A stretch of DNA of 64,000 nt from Gemmobacter denitrificans. Its GTDB lineage: Bacteria; Pseudomonadota; Alphaproteobacteria; Rhodobacterales; Rhodobacteraceae. Of this stretch, positions 42,640 to 52,577 are shown piece after piece. The number at the start of each line of letters is the position of its first letter. The stretch's first letter is position 1. Where the stretch lies: positions 124,001 through 188,000 of the forward strand of contig NZ_JBALHR010000005.1 in assembly GCF_036964905.1 (NCBI RefSeq), written 5' to 3'. Position numbers and translations under genes: made by a program. The notes below the pieces were generated by a model. It saw nothing but the letters and a program-made list of their open reading frames with translations, had not been told where the DNA came from and ran no database searches.

Positions 42640-45600
42640 TGATGAACCGCTTTCTTGCCGTCACACTTTGCGCCCTGCCCCTGACTGTATTGCCTCCTTC
42701 CGCGCAGGCGGATGATCGGGGGTATCTGACAGCCCTGCTGGAAGACAACCTGTCAGGTGCCGGGCGCAAGATCACTATCACGGGCTTTGAAGGTGCTCTG
42801 TCGTCCCAGGCCCGCATTGCCGAACTGACCATCGCCGACGATACCGGTATCTGGCTGACCCTTCGCGAAGTGGTGCTGGACTGGAACCGCAGTGCGCTTC
42901 TGGCTGGTCGGGTTTCGGTGAATACGCTGTCGGCATCGGAAATCGTGCTGGATCGCCTGCCGGTCACGCCCGAAGATACCAGCCTGCCCGCGCCCGAGGC
43001 CTCGGGCTTTGCCCTGCCGGAATTGCCGGTATCGGTGAATATCGGTCAGGTCGCTGCGGAACGGATCGTGCTGGGCGAAACCGTCCTGGGCCAGCAGGTC
43101 GAGGCAAGGCTGCAGGCCGCGGTTGCGCTGGAGGGCGGTGAAGGCAAGGCCGATCTGCAGCTGGAGCGTACAGATAGCGGCCCCGACGGGCGGGTTTCCC
43201 TGACTGCCGTATATTCCAACAGCACGCGCGTTCTGGAACTGGATCTTTCTGCGCGCGAAGCTGCGCAAGGCATCGCCGCCACGTTGATGGGTCTGCCCGG
43301 GGCACCTGCGGTTGATCTGACGGTCAAGGGCGCAGGCCCGCTTTCGGATTACACTGCCGACCTGCGGCTTGCCTCTGATGGCAGCGAACGGCTGGCCGGT
43401 CAGGTGACGCTGGGCGAAGACAATCAGGGCACCCGTTTTGCCGCCGATCTGGGCGGCGATCTGGCCCCCTTGTTCCTGCCCGATTACGCCGAATTCTTCG
43501 GCCCCGCCGTGAAACTGCTGGCCGATGGGCGCAGTGCCCCCGATGGCCGCCTGATGCTGGACCGGTTTGATCTGTCCACCCGCGCGCTTACCCTTGCCGG
43601 GTCTTTGGCATTGGCGCCCGATGGCCTGCCCGAACGGTTTGATCTGAAAGGCCAGCTTGGGCTGGATGGCAAACCCGTACTGCTGCCACTGACCACTGAC
43701 CAGCGCACCCTTGTTGGCCATGCCGATCTGGCCCTGGCCTTCGATGCCACGCAAGGCGAAGTCTGGACGGCCGATGTGTCCCTCACGGGGCTGGAGCGTG
43801 CCGATCTGACACTGCGCAGCGCACGGCTGACAGGTGGGGGCACCATCCACCGCAACGGCGGAAAACCTCAGGCGCAGGGCAAGCTGGATTTCATCACCGA
43901 ATCCCTAGCCCCCAGCGATGCGGCACTGGCCCGTGCCTTGGGCGATGCCCTGTCCGGCAGTCTGGAGTTTTTCTGGCAGGAAGGGGCGGATGCTCTGTCG
44001 CTGCCGCGCCTTACCCTGTCTGGCGCGGATTACGGGTTTGACGGCGGCGTGACCATCTCGGGCCTTGAAAAAGCCATTACCGTGGCAGGCAAGGGCCGTG
44101 CGCGGGCCGATGATCTTTCGCGCTTTGCCGAACTCGCGGGCCAACCTCTGGCCGGTCGGCTGACCGCCGATCTGGCAGGCGATGCGGCGTTGCTGGCCGG
44201 ATCATTCGATCTGGCAGGACAGGTTGCAGGCACTGGCCTGCGGATCGGCATTCCGGAATTGGACAACCTGCTGGCGGGGGCCTCCACCATAGATATCGGA
44301 TTGCGGCGCGATGAGACCGGCACCACCTTGCGTCGGCTGGACCTGCAGGCCGCAAGTCTGGCGGCGCAGGCCAAGGGCACTTTGGCCAGCACCGGCAGCG
44401 ATCTGCGCGCCAATGTGGATTTTGCCGATCTGTCGGTGCTTGGCCCGCAGTATCGGGGCGCATTGAACGGGGCGCTGCACCTGACAGGCACACCTGCAGC
44501 CGGACAGGTGACACTGGACATGCAGGGCAACAGCCTTGCCATGGGTGTGGCAGAACTCGACCAGTTGCTGAAGGGCGCCTCTGCCATCAAGGCCGAAGCG
44601 GGGATCGCCGGCGACGTGGTCGATCTGCGCCAGTTGATCGTGAATGCCGCCAGCCTCGATGTCACAGCACGCGGCAAGATCGACCCCAAGGGCCATGACC
44701 TGACCGCCGATCTGGCTTTCCGCGATCTGCGCGCCCTTGGGGGCGGCTATCGCGGGGCCTTGCAGGCACAGGCCGCGTTCAGGGGCACGCCGGAAAATGG
44801 CAGTCTGACAGCAACGGCGACTGGCACCGGCCTTGCCATCGGAAGTGCCGAGGCAGACCGCCTTCTGGCGGGGTCAACGAAACTGGAGGCCGATCTGGCG
44901 CTGAAGGGTGGCCTGATCCGGATCAACCGTGCCACGCTGGCCAATCCGCAGCTTTCGGCCAAGGCCTCGGGCAGTATCGAGGGCAGCAATCGCAAGGTGG
45001 ATTTGACCGCCGATCTGGCCAATCTTGCACTGCTGATCCCCGAATTTCCGGGCAGGCTCAGCATCAAGGGCACAGCGGTGGACGACGGGCGCGGCTATGC
45101 GCTGAACCTGTCGGGCAATGGTCCGGGTGGCATCTCCGCCACTGTGGCAGGGCGGCTGGCGACCAACTTTGGCAGCGCCGATCTGGCAATCAAGGGCGGG
45201 GCGCAGGCCGCGCTGGCCAATGCCTTCATCAGCCCGCGCGCCGTGACCGGCGGGCTGCGCTTCGATCTGGCCTTGCGGGGCCCCCTGGCACCGGCTTCGC
45301 TGGGCGGACGGGTCACGCTGGACGGGCTGCGCATCAGCGACCCTGATCTGCCCTATGTGCTGCAGAACCTGGCGGGCGGAATCGCGCTGGCCAAAGGCCG
45401 GGCCAATCTGGATTTGACTGGCAATATCTCAACGGGTGGCACCTTGGCGGTGACCGGCGGGCTTGGTCTGGCCCCGCCCTTCACCGGCGATATTCTTGCC
45501 CGCCTGAGCCAGATCGTGCTGCGCGATCCAGACCTGTATCAAACGCGCCTGAACGGTGATCTTCGCATCGCCGGGCCGTTGACCGGAGGGGCCAGGATCA

Positions 45601-46472
45601 GCGGCAGTATCCTGTTGAACGAGACCGAACTGCAGGTGCCCTCCACCAGCTTCGGGGCTGCGTCGGGGCTTGATGATTTGCGCCATCGTGCCGAACCCGC
45701 CGATGTTCGCGCCACACGACTGCGGGCCGGGCTGATCGATACCGCGACGGGTGAGGGTGGCAGCACATCCACCCGCCCCTTCGCACTTGACCTGACCATC
45801 AGCGCCCCGCAACGCATCTTTGTGCGTGGGCGCGGGCTGGATATGGAACTGGGCGGTGATCTGCGTGTGCAGGGCACCACGGCCAATGTCATTCCTTCGG
45901 GCGCGTTCCAACTGGTGCGTGGCCGGCTGGACATTCTGGGAAAACGGCTGGTCATCAGCGATGCGCGGTTGCAGCTGGAAGGAGATTTCGATCCCTTCCT
46001 GCGCGTTCTCGCCTCGAATGAAAGTGATGGCATCACCAGTTCGGTGCTGATTGAAGGCAATGTCAGCGAACCAAAAGTCAGCTTTGTGTCACAACCAGAA
46101 CTGCCCGAGGAAGAGGTTCTGGCCCGCTTGCTGTTCGGGCGTGACCTGACCTCGCTTTCCGCCTTTCAGGCAGCCCAACTGGCGGGCGCGGTCGCCACAC
46201 TGGCCGGCAAGGGCGGCGAAGGGGTGATGAGCAAGCTGCGCAAGGGGTTTGGCCTTGACGATCTGGACATCTCGACCAACGAAGACGGCGAAGCATCGCT
46301 GAAAGCGGGCAAATACATCTCGGCCAATACTTACACCGAGGTCGAGGTGGATCAGAACGGCAAGGCCAAGATCAGCCTGAACCTGGACGTGACCGACGAC
46401 GTGACCTTGCGCGGCGCGGTCGGAGATGATGGTGGCACCAGCATCGGCATCTTCAAAGAGAAGGATTACTAG
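42639..46472 (+). CDS. tamB: Translocation and assembly module inner-membrane protein TamB
   Basis: 1277 residues, AsmA-like at the N-terminus with a signal anchor, then a long repetitive beta structure that spans the periplasm, and the C-terminal DUF490 domain (SFVSQPELPEEEVLARLLFGR, ending FKEKDY). Residues 531-827 contain three tandem repeats of exactly 99 residues. TamB pairs with TamA and is implicated in phospholipid transport. Its 3' end overlaps the convergent YihY gene by 20 bases. Confidence 0.95.
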   Translation: MMNRFLAVTLCALPLTVLPPSAQADDRGYLTALLEDNLSGAGRKITITGFEGALSSQARIAELTIADDTGIWLTLREVVLDWNRSALLAGRVSVNTLSASEIVLDRLPVTPEDTSLPAPEASGFALPELPVSVNIGQVAAERIVLGETVLGQQVEARLQAAVALEGGEGKADLQLERTDSGPDGRVSLTAVYSNSTRVLELDLSAREAAQGIAATLMGLPGAPAVDLTVKGAGPLSDYTADLRLASDGSERLAGQVTLGEDNQGTRFAADLGGDLAPLFLPDYAEFFGPAVKLLADGRSAPDGRLMLDRFDLSTRALTLAGSLALAPDGLPERFDLKGQLGLDGKPVLLPLTTDQRTLVGHADLALAFDATQGEVWTADVSLTGLERADLTLRSARLTGGGTIHRNGGKPQAQGKLDFITESLAPSDAALARALGDALSGSLEFFWQEGADALSLPRLTLSGADYGFDGGVTISGLEKAITVAGKGRARADDLSRFAELAGQPLAGRLTADLAGDAALLAGSFDLAGQVAGTGLRIGIPELDNLLAGASTIDIGLRRDETGTTLRRLDLQAASLAAQAKGTLASTGSDLRANVDFADLSVLGPQYRGALNGALHLTGTPAAGQVTLDMQGNSLAMGVAELDQLLKGASAIKAEAGIAGDVVDLRQLIVNAASLDVTARGKIDPKGHDLTADLAFRDLRALGGGYRGALQAQAAFRGTPENGSLTATATGTGLAIGSAEADRLLAGSTKLEADLALKGGLIRINRATLANPQLSAKASGSIEGSNRKVDLTADLANLALLIPEFPGRLSIKGTAVDDGRGYALNLSGNGPGGISATVAGRLATNFGSADLAIKGGAQAALANAFISPRAVTGGLRFDLALRGPLAPASLGGRVTLDGLRISDPDLPYVLQNLAGGIALAKGRANLDLTGNISTGGTLAVTGGLGLAPPFTGDILARLSQIVLRDPDLYQTRLNGDLRIAGPLTGGARISGSILLNETELQVPSTSFGAASGLDDLRHRAEPADVRATRLRAGLIDTATGEGGSTSTRPFALDLTISAPQRIFVRGRGLDMELGGDLRVQGTTANVIPSGAFQLVRGRLDILGKRLVISDARLQLEGDFDPFLRVLASNESDGITSSVLIEGNVSEPKVSFVSQPELPEEEVLARLLFGRDLTSLSAFQAAQLAGAVATLAGKGGEGVMSKLRKGFGLDDLDISTNEDGEASLKAGKYISANTYTEVEVDQNGKAKISLNLDVTDDVTLRGAVGDDGGTSIGIFKEKDY
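44229..45119 (+). repeat. Three tandem 99-codon repeats in tamB
   Basis: Units start at 44229, 44526 and 44823, an exact 297-base period. Each begins G(T/N)(G/S)L.(I/M)G..E.D.LL.G and in units 1 and 2 continues to a YRGAL segment. Unit 3 is more diverged after its first 35 residues. They probably represent repeated beta layers of the TamB groove. Confidence 0.75.
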
Positions 46473-47316
46473 GCGGCTCGGGCGGCAGTCCTTCTTCGGG
46501 GATAGCCGCCCGCTCTGCATCCACTGCCGCGCCCAGAAGCACGGCATAGGCCGACAGGTACAGCCACATCAGCAGGATCACCACGGCGCCCAAGGATCCG
46601 TAAACCTGATTGTAGTTGTTGAAATTCGCCAGATAAATCACAAAGCCGCGCGAGGCCGCAAACCACAGGACGAGGGCCACGACAAGCCCGAGGGTGAACA
46701 GTGCAGGGCGATGGTGATCGGGACGATTGGGCCCGAAACGATAAGTCAGCGCCAGCCCTAACACCAGTAGCGCAACCGACAGCAACGTATTGGCCAGTTC
46801 CAGCGTCAATGCGGTCAACCCGCCCAAAGGCAAAAGCGCAAGCAGCACAGGCACCACGACAGCCGCCAGCAGGGCTGCCAGCGCGATCACCACCATCAGG
46901 AAGGTCAGCACCAGCGACAGCAACACGCCCTGCAGCCCGCCGTGTTCGGGTTGGTGATGAATCGCGTTAAGGCCCGAGATCATGCCCGCCACCCCGGCCC
47001 GCGCCGACCAGAAAGCAAAGGCCAGCGGGATCAGCGCCGTCCAGCCCAGATCGCGTTTTCCGGATTGCAGCAGAGATTCGACCTGCCCGTTCAGGATCGA
47101 AAATGCATCACGCGGCAGAAAGTCGGCCAGTAGCGCCATTTCCTGCCGGATGATTCCCGGATCCGCCATGAACCCCCAGACCGAAATGACAAAACCAAGG
47201 GCGGGAAAGATCGACAGAAAGCCGAAGAACGCAACGCCCGCCGCGATCATGCCGATATTGGCACGCGACGCCCGGGCCAGTATGCGGCGCATGCGTATCA
47301 CTACCAAAGAAAACAT
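46453..47316 (-). CDS. YihY/BrkB-family inner-membrane protein
   Basis: 287 residues from the ATG at 47316; 47292 is also possible, and a start at 47367 would lie inside the upstream terminator. It shows six hydrophobic segments and family stretches ANIGMIAAGVAFFGFLSIFPAL and YLANFNNYNQVYGSLGAVVILLMWLYLSAY (read as separate parts). The family was long called ribonuclease BN by mistake; its real role is unknown. It overlaps the convergent tamB tail. Confidence 0.88.
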   Translation of the reverse strand: MFSLVVIRMRRILARASRANIGMIAAGVAFFGFLSIFPALGFVISVWGFMADPGIIRQEMALLADFLPRDAFSILNGQVESLLQSGKRDLGWTALIPLAFAFWSARAGVAGMISGLNAIHHQPEHGGLQGVLLSLVLTFLMVVIALAALLAAVVVPVLLALLPLGGLTALTLELANTLLSVALLVLGLALTYRFGPNRPDHHRPALFTLGLVVALVLWFAASRGFVIYLANFNNYNQVYGSLGAVVILLMWLYLSAYAVLLGAAVDAERAAIPEEGLPPEPPSNPSL

Positions 47317-47336
47317 GGCAAACAGTCCAATAGAAA

Positions 47337-47359
47337 AGGGGCCTGCAACGCAGACCCCT
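47337..47359 (-). terminator. Terminator downstream of the small exported protein gene
   Basis: AGGGGCCTGC (47337-47346) and GCAGACCCCT (47350-47359) pair with one G-U wobble and a 3-base loop. On the minus strand the stem is followed by TTTTC. It lies 39 bases after the stop. Confidence 0.7.
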
Positions 47360-47371
47360 TCTATCATTCAA

Positions 47372-47390
47372 CCGCTGCCTTGGGCAGCGG
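47372..47390 (-). terminator. First of two tandem hairpins after the small gene
   Basis: CCGCTGCC (47372-47379) and GGCAGCGG (47383-47390) form a perfect 8-bp stem with a 3-base loop, directly before the T-tailed terminator. Alone it lacks a T-run. Confidence 0.45.
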
Positions 47391-47397
47391 ATTGAAA

Positions 47398-47613
47398 TCA
47401 GTGGCTGCCCGACGACGAGCCAGCAACAGCAGCGACAACTGCAACAGCAGCAACACCAGCAACAACAGCGCCAGCACCGCCCAGCGAACCCGACGAAGCC
47501 GGGGCCAGAACGACCGGGGTGGTCGGCTCGGTGGTGTCAACGACAGTCGGGCCACCAGCGAAGGCAGCGGTCGACATCGCGGCGAAAGCGGCGATAACGG
47601 CGAACTTTTTCAT
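47398..47613 (-). CDS. Small exported Ala/Val-rich protein (YjbE/GfcA-like)
   Basis: 71 residues from the ATG at 47613 with GGAG upstream; a frame back to 47658 is unlikely. The signal peptide ends AFA before GG. The mature part has an acidic, Thr/Pro-rich start (VVDTTEPTTPVV), a Ser/Gly hinge (ASSGSLGG) and an Ala/Val stretch (VVAGVAAVAVVAAVAG), ending SSSGSH. It lies downstream of yjbH-yjbF, where E. coli has the short exported YjbE. A second protein of the same build is at 59827-60006. No function is known. Confidence 0.8.
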   Translation of the reverse strand: MKKFAVIAAFAAMSTAAFAGGPTVVDTTEPTTPVVLAPASSGSLGGAGAVVAGVAAVAVVAAVAGSSSGSH

Positions 47614-47689
47614 AATGATCTCCATGGCTTTGGAACTTGATTGAATGCGGGATAGCATACAACTGCGGGAAAGTAACGCCTAATCTTCC

Positions 47690-48349
47690 TCAGTTGTCAA
47701 TCACGCGCGAAACTGTTACCGCTCCGACCCTCGGCCCTGCCAACTCTTTGGATTTTCTGAGTTTTCCTGAGCTTTCGAACCAGTATTCGTTGGTGAATTC
47801 ATGGCTTTCTGCCCTGCATGTCTCGATCACATGACGGGTCGCATGTTGCCGTCCAACCACAGTGATCGTTTCGACGCCAGCGACCGTCAGCGCGCAGTCA
47901 TACCGGCTGCGAACCATCTGATCGCCACCGTCCAGAATATCATAAGTCCTGACGTGATTTCCGGCACCGGCACGCAGCTGCGCAAGGTTGGGCGTGGCGG
48001 ACTGCATCAGATCTGCCCCCATCCCGCGCGTTTCAGCCAGAACCCCATTGCGGAAGGTCATGGTGCGCTGGTCCGACGTTGACCAGACCTCAACCCCGCC
48101 GGCGTTCGACACAGGAACAAGGTAAAGCCGCGCGTCCGTGCCAGCCTGTTCAACCAAGATAATCGGCGCCTTGAACGCTTCCAGATCGGCCCGGCTGGGC
48201 GCAGGCGCGACGCCCGCCGCTTTGCCTGGCCAAAGCGCCTTTCCAAAGGCTTGGGCCGAGCGCAACCCGCCCAAAGCCTCCGGATCATTGCCACAGGCAG
48301 ACAGCACAAGCCCAGCGGCGCAGGCCAGGGTCAAAAGAACCGGTTTCAT
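47690..48349 (-). CDS. YjbF/GfcB-family outer-membrane lipoprotein
   Basis: 219 residues with a lipobox (LSAC). The family core appears as IILVEQAGTDARLYLVPVSNAGGVEVW and ITVVGRQHATRHVIETCRAE-type sequence. YjbF/GfcB proteins belong to exopolysaccharide and group 4 capsule secretion systems. Overlaps yjbH by ATGA. Confidence 0.85.
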   Translation of the reverse strand: MKPVLLTLACAAGLVLSACGNDPEALGGLRSAQAFGKALWPGKAAGVAPAPSRADLEAFKAPIILVEQAGTDARLYLVPVSNAGGVEVWSTSDQRTMTFRNGVLAETRGMGADLMQSATPNLAQLRAGAGNHVRTYDILDGGDQMVRSRYDCALTVAGVETITVVGRQHATRHVIETCRAESHEFTNEYWFESSGKLRKSKELAGPRVGAVTVSRVIDN

Positions 48350-50520
48350 TTCCAGAACCTACCCCATTGTTCGTTGATGCCGCTGTCGCGATAGTCGCGC
48401 AGCGTTTCGTAAAGCCGACCCTCGACTTCGATTCGCTGACCACCATCACGTCCAAAGGGGCGAATTACAGCTTCGGCCGATTTTCGAGTCGGCCGCCCAA
48501 GCCCCCAGGCGAAGGGGATTTCCAGACGGATACCCTTGTCAAACGACCCTGATCCGAAATCTTCTTCAGACACATTTGTCTTGGTCGCGAATGCCCCGAC
48601 CCGCCATCCATTTGCAAATTCACGATCCAGTGAAATTGTGGCGCCAATATCCCCGGCAAGATACCGGCCGACATCAATCTGGGCGTGATACTTGTCCGCA
48701 AACTTATAGTATCCCGAGACGTGGCCCGTCAGCACACGATAATCATATTCGCTAAATCCGAACTTTCCATCAGTGTCGCGCTGCGCAACGTAGTTCAGTT
48801 CGGCGCCGATGGCCCAGTTCCGGCCCTGTGGCAGGTACAGTACTTCAGTCGAAACACCGGCATACATACGCTCCAGATAACCAAGCGTGGCGCGACCATG
48901 GAAGTCTCCGCCGAGATAGGCGTATTTGGCCAGATAGAGCGATTCGAGCGCCGGATCCCCATTGGCATCATAAAGGTCGATATCCGACCGCACTGGCTGC
49001 AACCCGGTGGCAACATCAGGCGGTGGGTCATCCAGATTGCCAACAATCTTCTTGGTCGCCGAACCGGCCAAAACCCAGCCCGGCGCAATATCATAGCGCA
49101 ACGAAACCCTGAGCCCCAGATCGCCTTTGAGCGGTTCGCGCTGATCGAACAGGCGCAAACGCTGATAGGGGGTCACGGCCCAGGAAAAACTCGGGTACAG
49201 CTCGGGCTCATAGCTGAGCCCTGGCATGGCCGGGCCGGGCTGTGTGATCGTCGTCGCGGCTTGCATGGCACGAGCCGCATCCGGGCTATGCTCCAATCGC
49301 TCCAAGTCCGTCCGAAGCATAGTGACTTTCGAAGCCGGACTGCCATTCACTAACGGCACGATTTCAAATCGTTCCACCGAAGCAGGCAACGCATTGGCCA
49401 AAGCCCGAGCAACCCGACCAATGGCCTGCGCTTCAGCATCGTTCCGGCGGTTGTTGATCCTCACCTGAACTGTGCCTGCAGTGTGACCAAGGGCTTCAAC
49501 CGTGATGCCGTCATCTTTCAACACCCGGTTCAGGTTGCCGATGAGAGTGGTATTCACATTCTCTGCCCCGGCCCACTCACCAGACCATGCCTCAGGTCCG
49601 GAGCTGCGCGACGGGCGGGCCTGGATTGTGCGCGGTGCGCTGTCCTGAATGGACCCAATCGGCCGTTTGTCAGGGTCAAGCAGGAAATGCGCGGCAAAGC
49701 CCACCTCGCTGCCATAGGCATAGTATCCGCCAACACGCATCCAATCATTCGGCCGATATTCGACCCCAAAGCTGACAGGGCTTCGCCGGTCAAATGTACC
49801 GCGCTCGGCGGCTTCGATATCATAGGCATCTGATGAATACTCCGCCTTGAAGCTGAGCTTGTCGTTCACCTGCCATTCAATGCCGCCAAACGGGGCCATC
49901 GGACCGCGGAACCATTGACCAAAGTTGAACTTACCCCCCTCACCGACGTCGACCGGGTCCCGCTCACCAAGCGGCGAGCCGATGCTACCATAGGAACCAA
50001 GGCGCCCCCAGCCGAGGCCCAGTGTCACCTTGACATCAGGCGTCAGGTGTTTGGTCGCGGCTATATATTCTGCCGACAGGATGCCTGTACCGACAAAATC
50101 TTGAAAGCCCACTGTCACATCAGGCACATAGCGGCCTTCGTCCAAAAGCTTGTAGCGCAGATCGAAAGACCTGTCATAGTAGGTCGGAAATTGATTGACC
50201 CCTGTACCATTGCCACAATCAGGCTGACAGGCGCTTTGCGCATTCCAATCGCGGATCCCCAAGAACCGGAAACTGCCAGACAGGCGTGGCGTGATCTGAA
50301 AACTGAGTGTTGTGCGGCTGATCGGTCCGAAATGCGCTGAGGATGTGCTGAGATAGCCATCCGGCATGGCCTCGCCCGAAGGCATATCAAGCAGACCGGG
50401 AGCGCCATAAAAGTTAAGGGATGGGACCCGATCTTCAGAATGCGCAGAAGCTGGCAACAGCATCGCAAGCGCCGTGGTGGTCAGCAAGAGGGCGCTTCGA
50501 GGCGCAGGAAGGCATGCCAT
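48346..50520 (-). CDS. YjbH/GfcD-family exopolysaccharide outer-membrane protein
   Basis: 724 residues from the ATG at 50520; a TTG two codons upstream is less likely. Signal peptide ending near AHS. The protein has the YjbH opening PSLNFYGAPGLLDMPSGEAMPDG and long alternating beta strands ending in WGRFWK, consistent with an outer-membrane barrel. Partner of YjbF in exopolysaccharide secretion; E. coli also has YjbG, which is missing here. Confidence 0.9.
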   Translation of the reverse strand: MACLPAPRSALLLTTTALAMLLPASAHSEDRVPSLNFYGAPGLLDMPSGEAMPDGYLSTSSAHFGPISRTTLSFQITPRLSGSFRFLGIRDWNAQSACQPDCGNGTGVNQFPTYYDRSFDLRYKLLDEGRYVPDVTVGFQDFVGTGILSAEYIAATKHLTPDVKVTLGLGWGRLGSYGSIGSPLGERDPVDVGEGGKFNFGQWFRGPMAPFGGIEWQVNDKLSFKAEYSSDAYDIEAAERGTFDRRSPVSFGVEYRPNDWMRVGGYYAYGSEVGFAAHFLLDPDKRPIGSIQDSAPRTIQARPSRSSGPEAWSGEWAGAENVNTTLIGNLNRVLKDDGITVEALGHTAGTVQVRINNRRNDAEAQAIGRVARALANALPASVERFEIVPLVNGSPASKVTMLRTDLERLEHSPDAARAMQAATTITQPGPAMPGLSYEPELYPSFSWAVTPYQRLRLFDQREPLKGDLGLRVSLRYDIAPGWVLAGSATKKIVGNLDDPPPDVATGLQPVRSDIDLYDANGDPALESLYLAKYAYLGGDFHGRATLGYLERMYAGVSTEVLYLPQGRNWAIGAELNYVAQRDTDGKFGFSEYDYRVLTGHVSGYYKFADKYHAQIDVGRYLAGDIGATISLDREFANGWRVGAFATKTNVSEEDFGSGSFDKGIRLEIPFAWGLGRPTRKSAEAVIRPFGRDGGQRIEVEGRLYETLRDYRDSGINEQWGRFWK

Positions 50521-50603
50521 GGTCAATCCGATTTATTCTTCGGGCACAAGTCTAGGCGAAAGCGCCCCGCACAACAATCACGTTGAACAGTCCACGCTGT
50601 GAA

Positions 50604-52538
50604 TCAGGCGGTCGCCTTCGGGTTGCGACGCGAGGGCGGCAACGCGTGTTGGGGCGGTTGATAGCCATGCACCCATGTCGAGATCACGGCGCGTGCGGCA
50701 TCCTGATCGCCCACGGCAACGGCCGAACGCAGGGCACGCAGGGCAGAGGCCATCTCCAGTTCGGTCAGGCCCTCTTCGCGCGCGCGCAGGATTTTCGGAT
50801 GCGGCGTGGTCAGCAGACCCGCGCCGATCAGCAATTCCTCATGCAGCTTTTCGCCCGGACGCAGGCCCGTGACGACGATTTCAATGTCGCCATCGGGGTT
50901 CGTCTCGTCACAGACAGAATAACCGGCGGCCTGAATCATCTTCACTGCGACATCGCGGATACGGACCGGCTTGCCCATATCCAGCACGAAAACATCGCCA
51001 CCTTGCCCATGATCGGCATCAAGGAAAGACCCGGTCAGCAAGACCAGACTAGCGGCCTCAGAGATCGTCATGAAATAGCGGGTAACATCTTCATGCGTCA
51101 GCGTCACCGGCCCACCCCGGGCTATCTGTTCCTTGAACAGCGGGATGACCGACCCCGATGACCCCAGCACATTGCCAAATCGCACCATCGAGAACACCGT
51201 GCCGCGCGACCGCTTGGCCATGTCCTGCACAACCAGTTCAGCCAGCCGCTTCGATGCCCCCATCACGTTGGTGGGACGCACGGCCTTGTCGGTTGAAATC
51301 AGGATAAAGCGCTGCACACCCAGATCATTGGCCGCATCGGCCAGCGTGCGCGTGCCCAGAACATTGTTGGCAAGCCCGGCAATCGGGTTCATCTCGACCA
51401 GCGGCACATGTTTGTAGGCGGCGGCGTGGAAGATCACCTCGACCCCGTGATCGGCAATCACGCTGCGGGTCAGCCGCGAGTCGGTGACCGACCCCAGAAC
51501 CGGAACGATGGTGACACATTGCGCCGCCTTCAGGTCACGCAATTCCCGCTCGATATTGTAAAGCGCAACTTCGCTGACCTCGTACAACACCAGTTTGGCG
51601 GGGGCACTTTCCAGCAGCTGACGGCACAATTCCGAACCGACAGAGCCCCCCGCACCGGAAACCAGCACTGTCTTGCCGCGATAGGCATCTTCCCCATGCG
51701 ACAGGGCATCACGCAGATGATCGCGCTGAAGGAATTGCCCCGCTGGCACCTGGGTCAGGGTGTCAATCAGCTCCTCTTCCCCCACCAATTGCGAAAAACT
51801 GGGCAGGGTCTGCACCTTCAGACCAAGGGCCGTCAGTTTGCGCGACAGCTGGGCCAGCTTGGGGGCCGAAACCGAGGGCATCGCCAGAATGATTCGGTCG
51901 ATATCGCGCTGTGCCACCAGATGCTGCAGGTCGGAAGGCGGCAGAACATGCAGCCCCGACACCATGGTGGATTGCAGCGCAGCATTGTCATCGATGAAGG
52001 CAACCGGAGTGATTCGCTCATGCGATCGCAGCGCCGCAGCCAACTGCACCCCGGTCGTACCAGCGCCATAGATCAACACGCGGTGTTTCGGCGCCCCCTG
52101 ACGCAGCACCCAAAGCAGGGCATGGAACATGGCGATGCGCAGACCTGCCGCCGTGAAGAACAGCAGCAGACCATAGATCAGCACCCCGGCGACACCAAAA
52201 CGCGGCAATACGAAATGGATCAGCAATGCCGCGATCAATGTCACGATCGAGGCATAGTTGGCGGTGCGCAGAATGGCCGAAGTATCATAGGATTTCAGCT
52301 GGATACGCGGCAGGCCCAGCCAGGCCGAAACCGATGCGCCCAATACCGACACAACCGCCAGCACATAAAACACCTCGGGCTGGCGCAAGAACACGGCAAA
52401 ACTGCCATGCGTTACGGCAATCGCAAGGCTTAGCACGAAGGGGGGCAGTATCGCGTCGATACCGAGGAGGACAAATTGCTTGTCGCGACGGGACAAGCGA
52501 GACAAAACGCGATGCAACCTTTGCCGAACCGCTTTCAT
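50604..52538 (-). CDS. CapD/WbpM-type nucleotide-sugar 4,6-dehydratase
   Basis: 644 residues from the ATG at 52538. An N-terminal membrane region of four segments is followed by a CoA-binding-like domain and then the SDR domain: GAGGSVGSELCRQL for NAD, AAAYKHVPLVEMNP, and MGASKRLAE in place of the usual YxxxK, as in the WbpM/FlaA1 group. It makes UDP-linked 4-keto-6-deoxy sugars at the membrane for polysaccharide synthesis. An 8-bp dyad lies upstream. Confidence 0.9.
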   Translation of the reverse strand: MKAVRQRLHRVLSRLSRRDKQFVLLGIDAILPPFVLSLAIAVTHGSFAVFLRQPEVFYVLAVVSVLGASVSAWLGLPRIQLKSYDTSAILRTANYASIVTLIAALLIHFVLPRFGVAGVLIYGLLLFFTAAGLRIAMFHALLWVLRQGAPKHRVLIYGAGTTGVQLAAALRSHERITPVAFIDDNAALQSTMVSGLHVLPPSDLQHLVAQRDIDRIILAMPSVSAPKLAQLSRKLTALGLKVQTLPSFSQLVGEEELIDTLTQVPAGQFLQRDHLRDALSHGEDAYRGKTVLVSGAGGSVGSELCRQLLESAPAKLVLYEVSEVALYNIERELRDLKAAQCVTIVPVLGSVTDSRLTRSVIADHGVEVIFHAAAYKHVPLVEMNPIAGLANNVLGTRTLADAANDLGVQRFILISTDKAVRPTNVMGASKRLAELVVQDMAKRSRGTVFSMVRFGNVLGSSGSVIPLFKEQIARGGPVTLTHEDVTRYFMTISEAASLVLLTGSFLDADHGQGGDVFVLDMGKPVRIRDVAVKMIQAAGYSVCDETNPDGDIEIVVTGLRPGEKLHEELLIGAGLLTTPHPKILRAREEGLTELEMASALRALRSAVAVGDQDAARAVISTWVHGYQPPQHALPPSRRNPKATA

Positions 52539-52577
52539 CGGAAAATCGTCCTTGTTTGTGCCAAATTTACGCAATCA

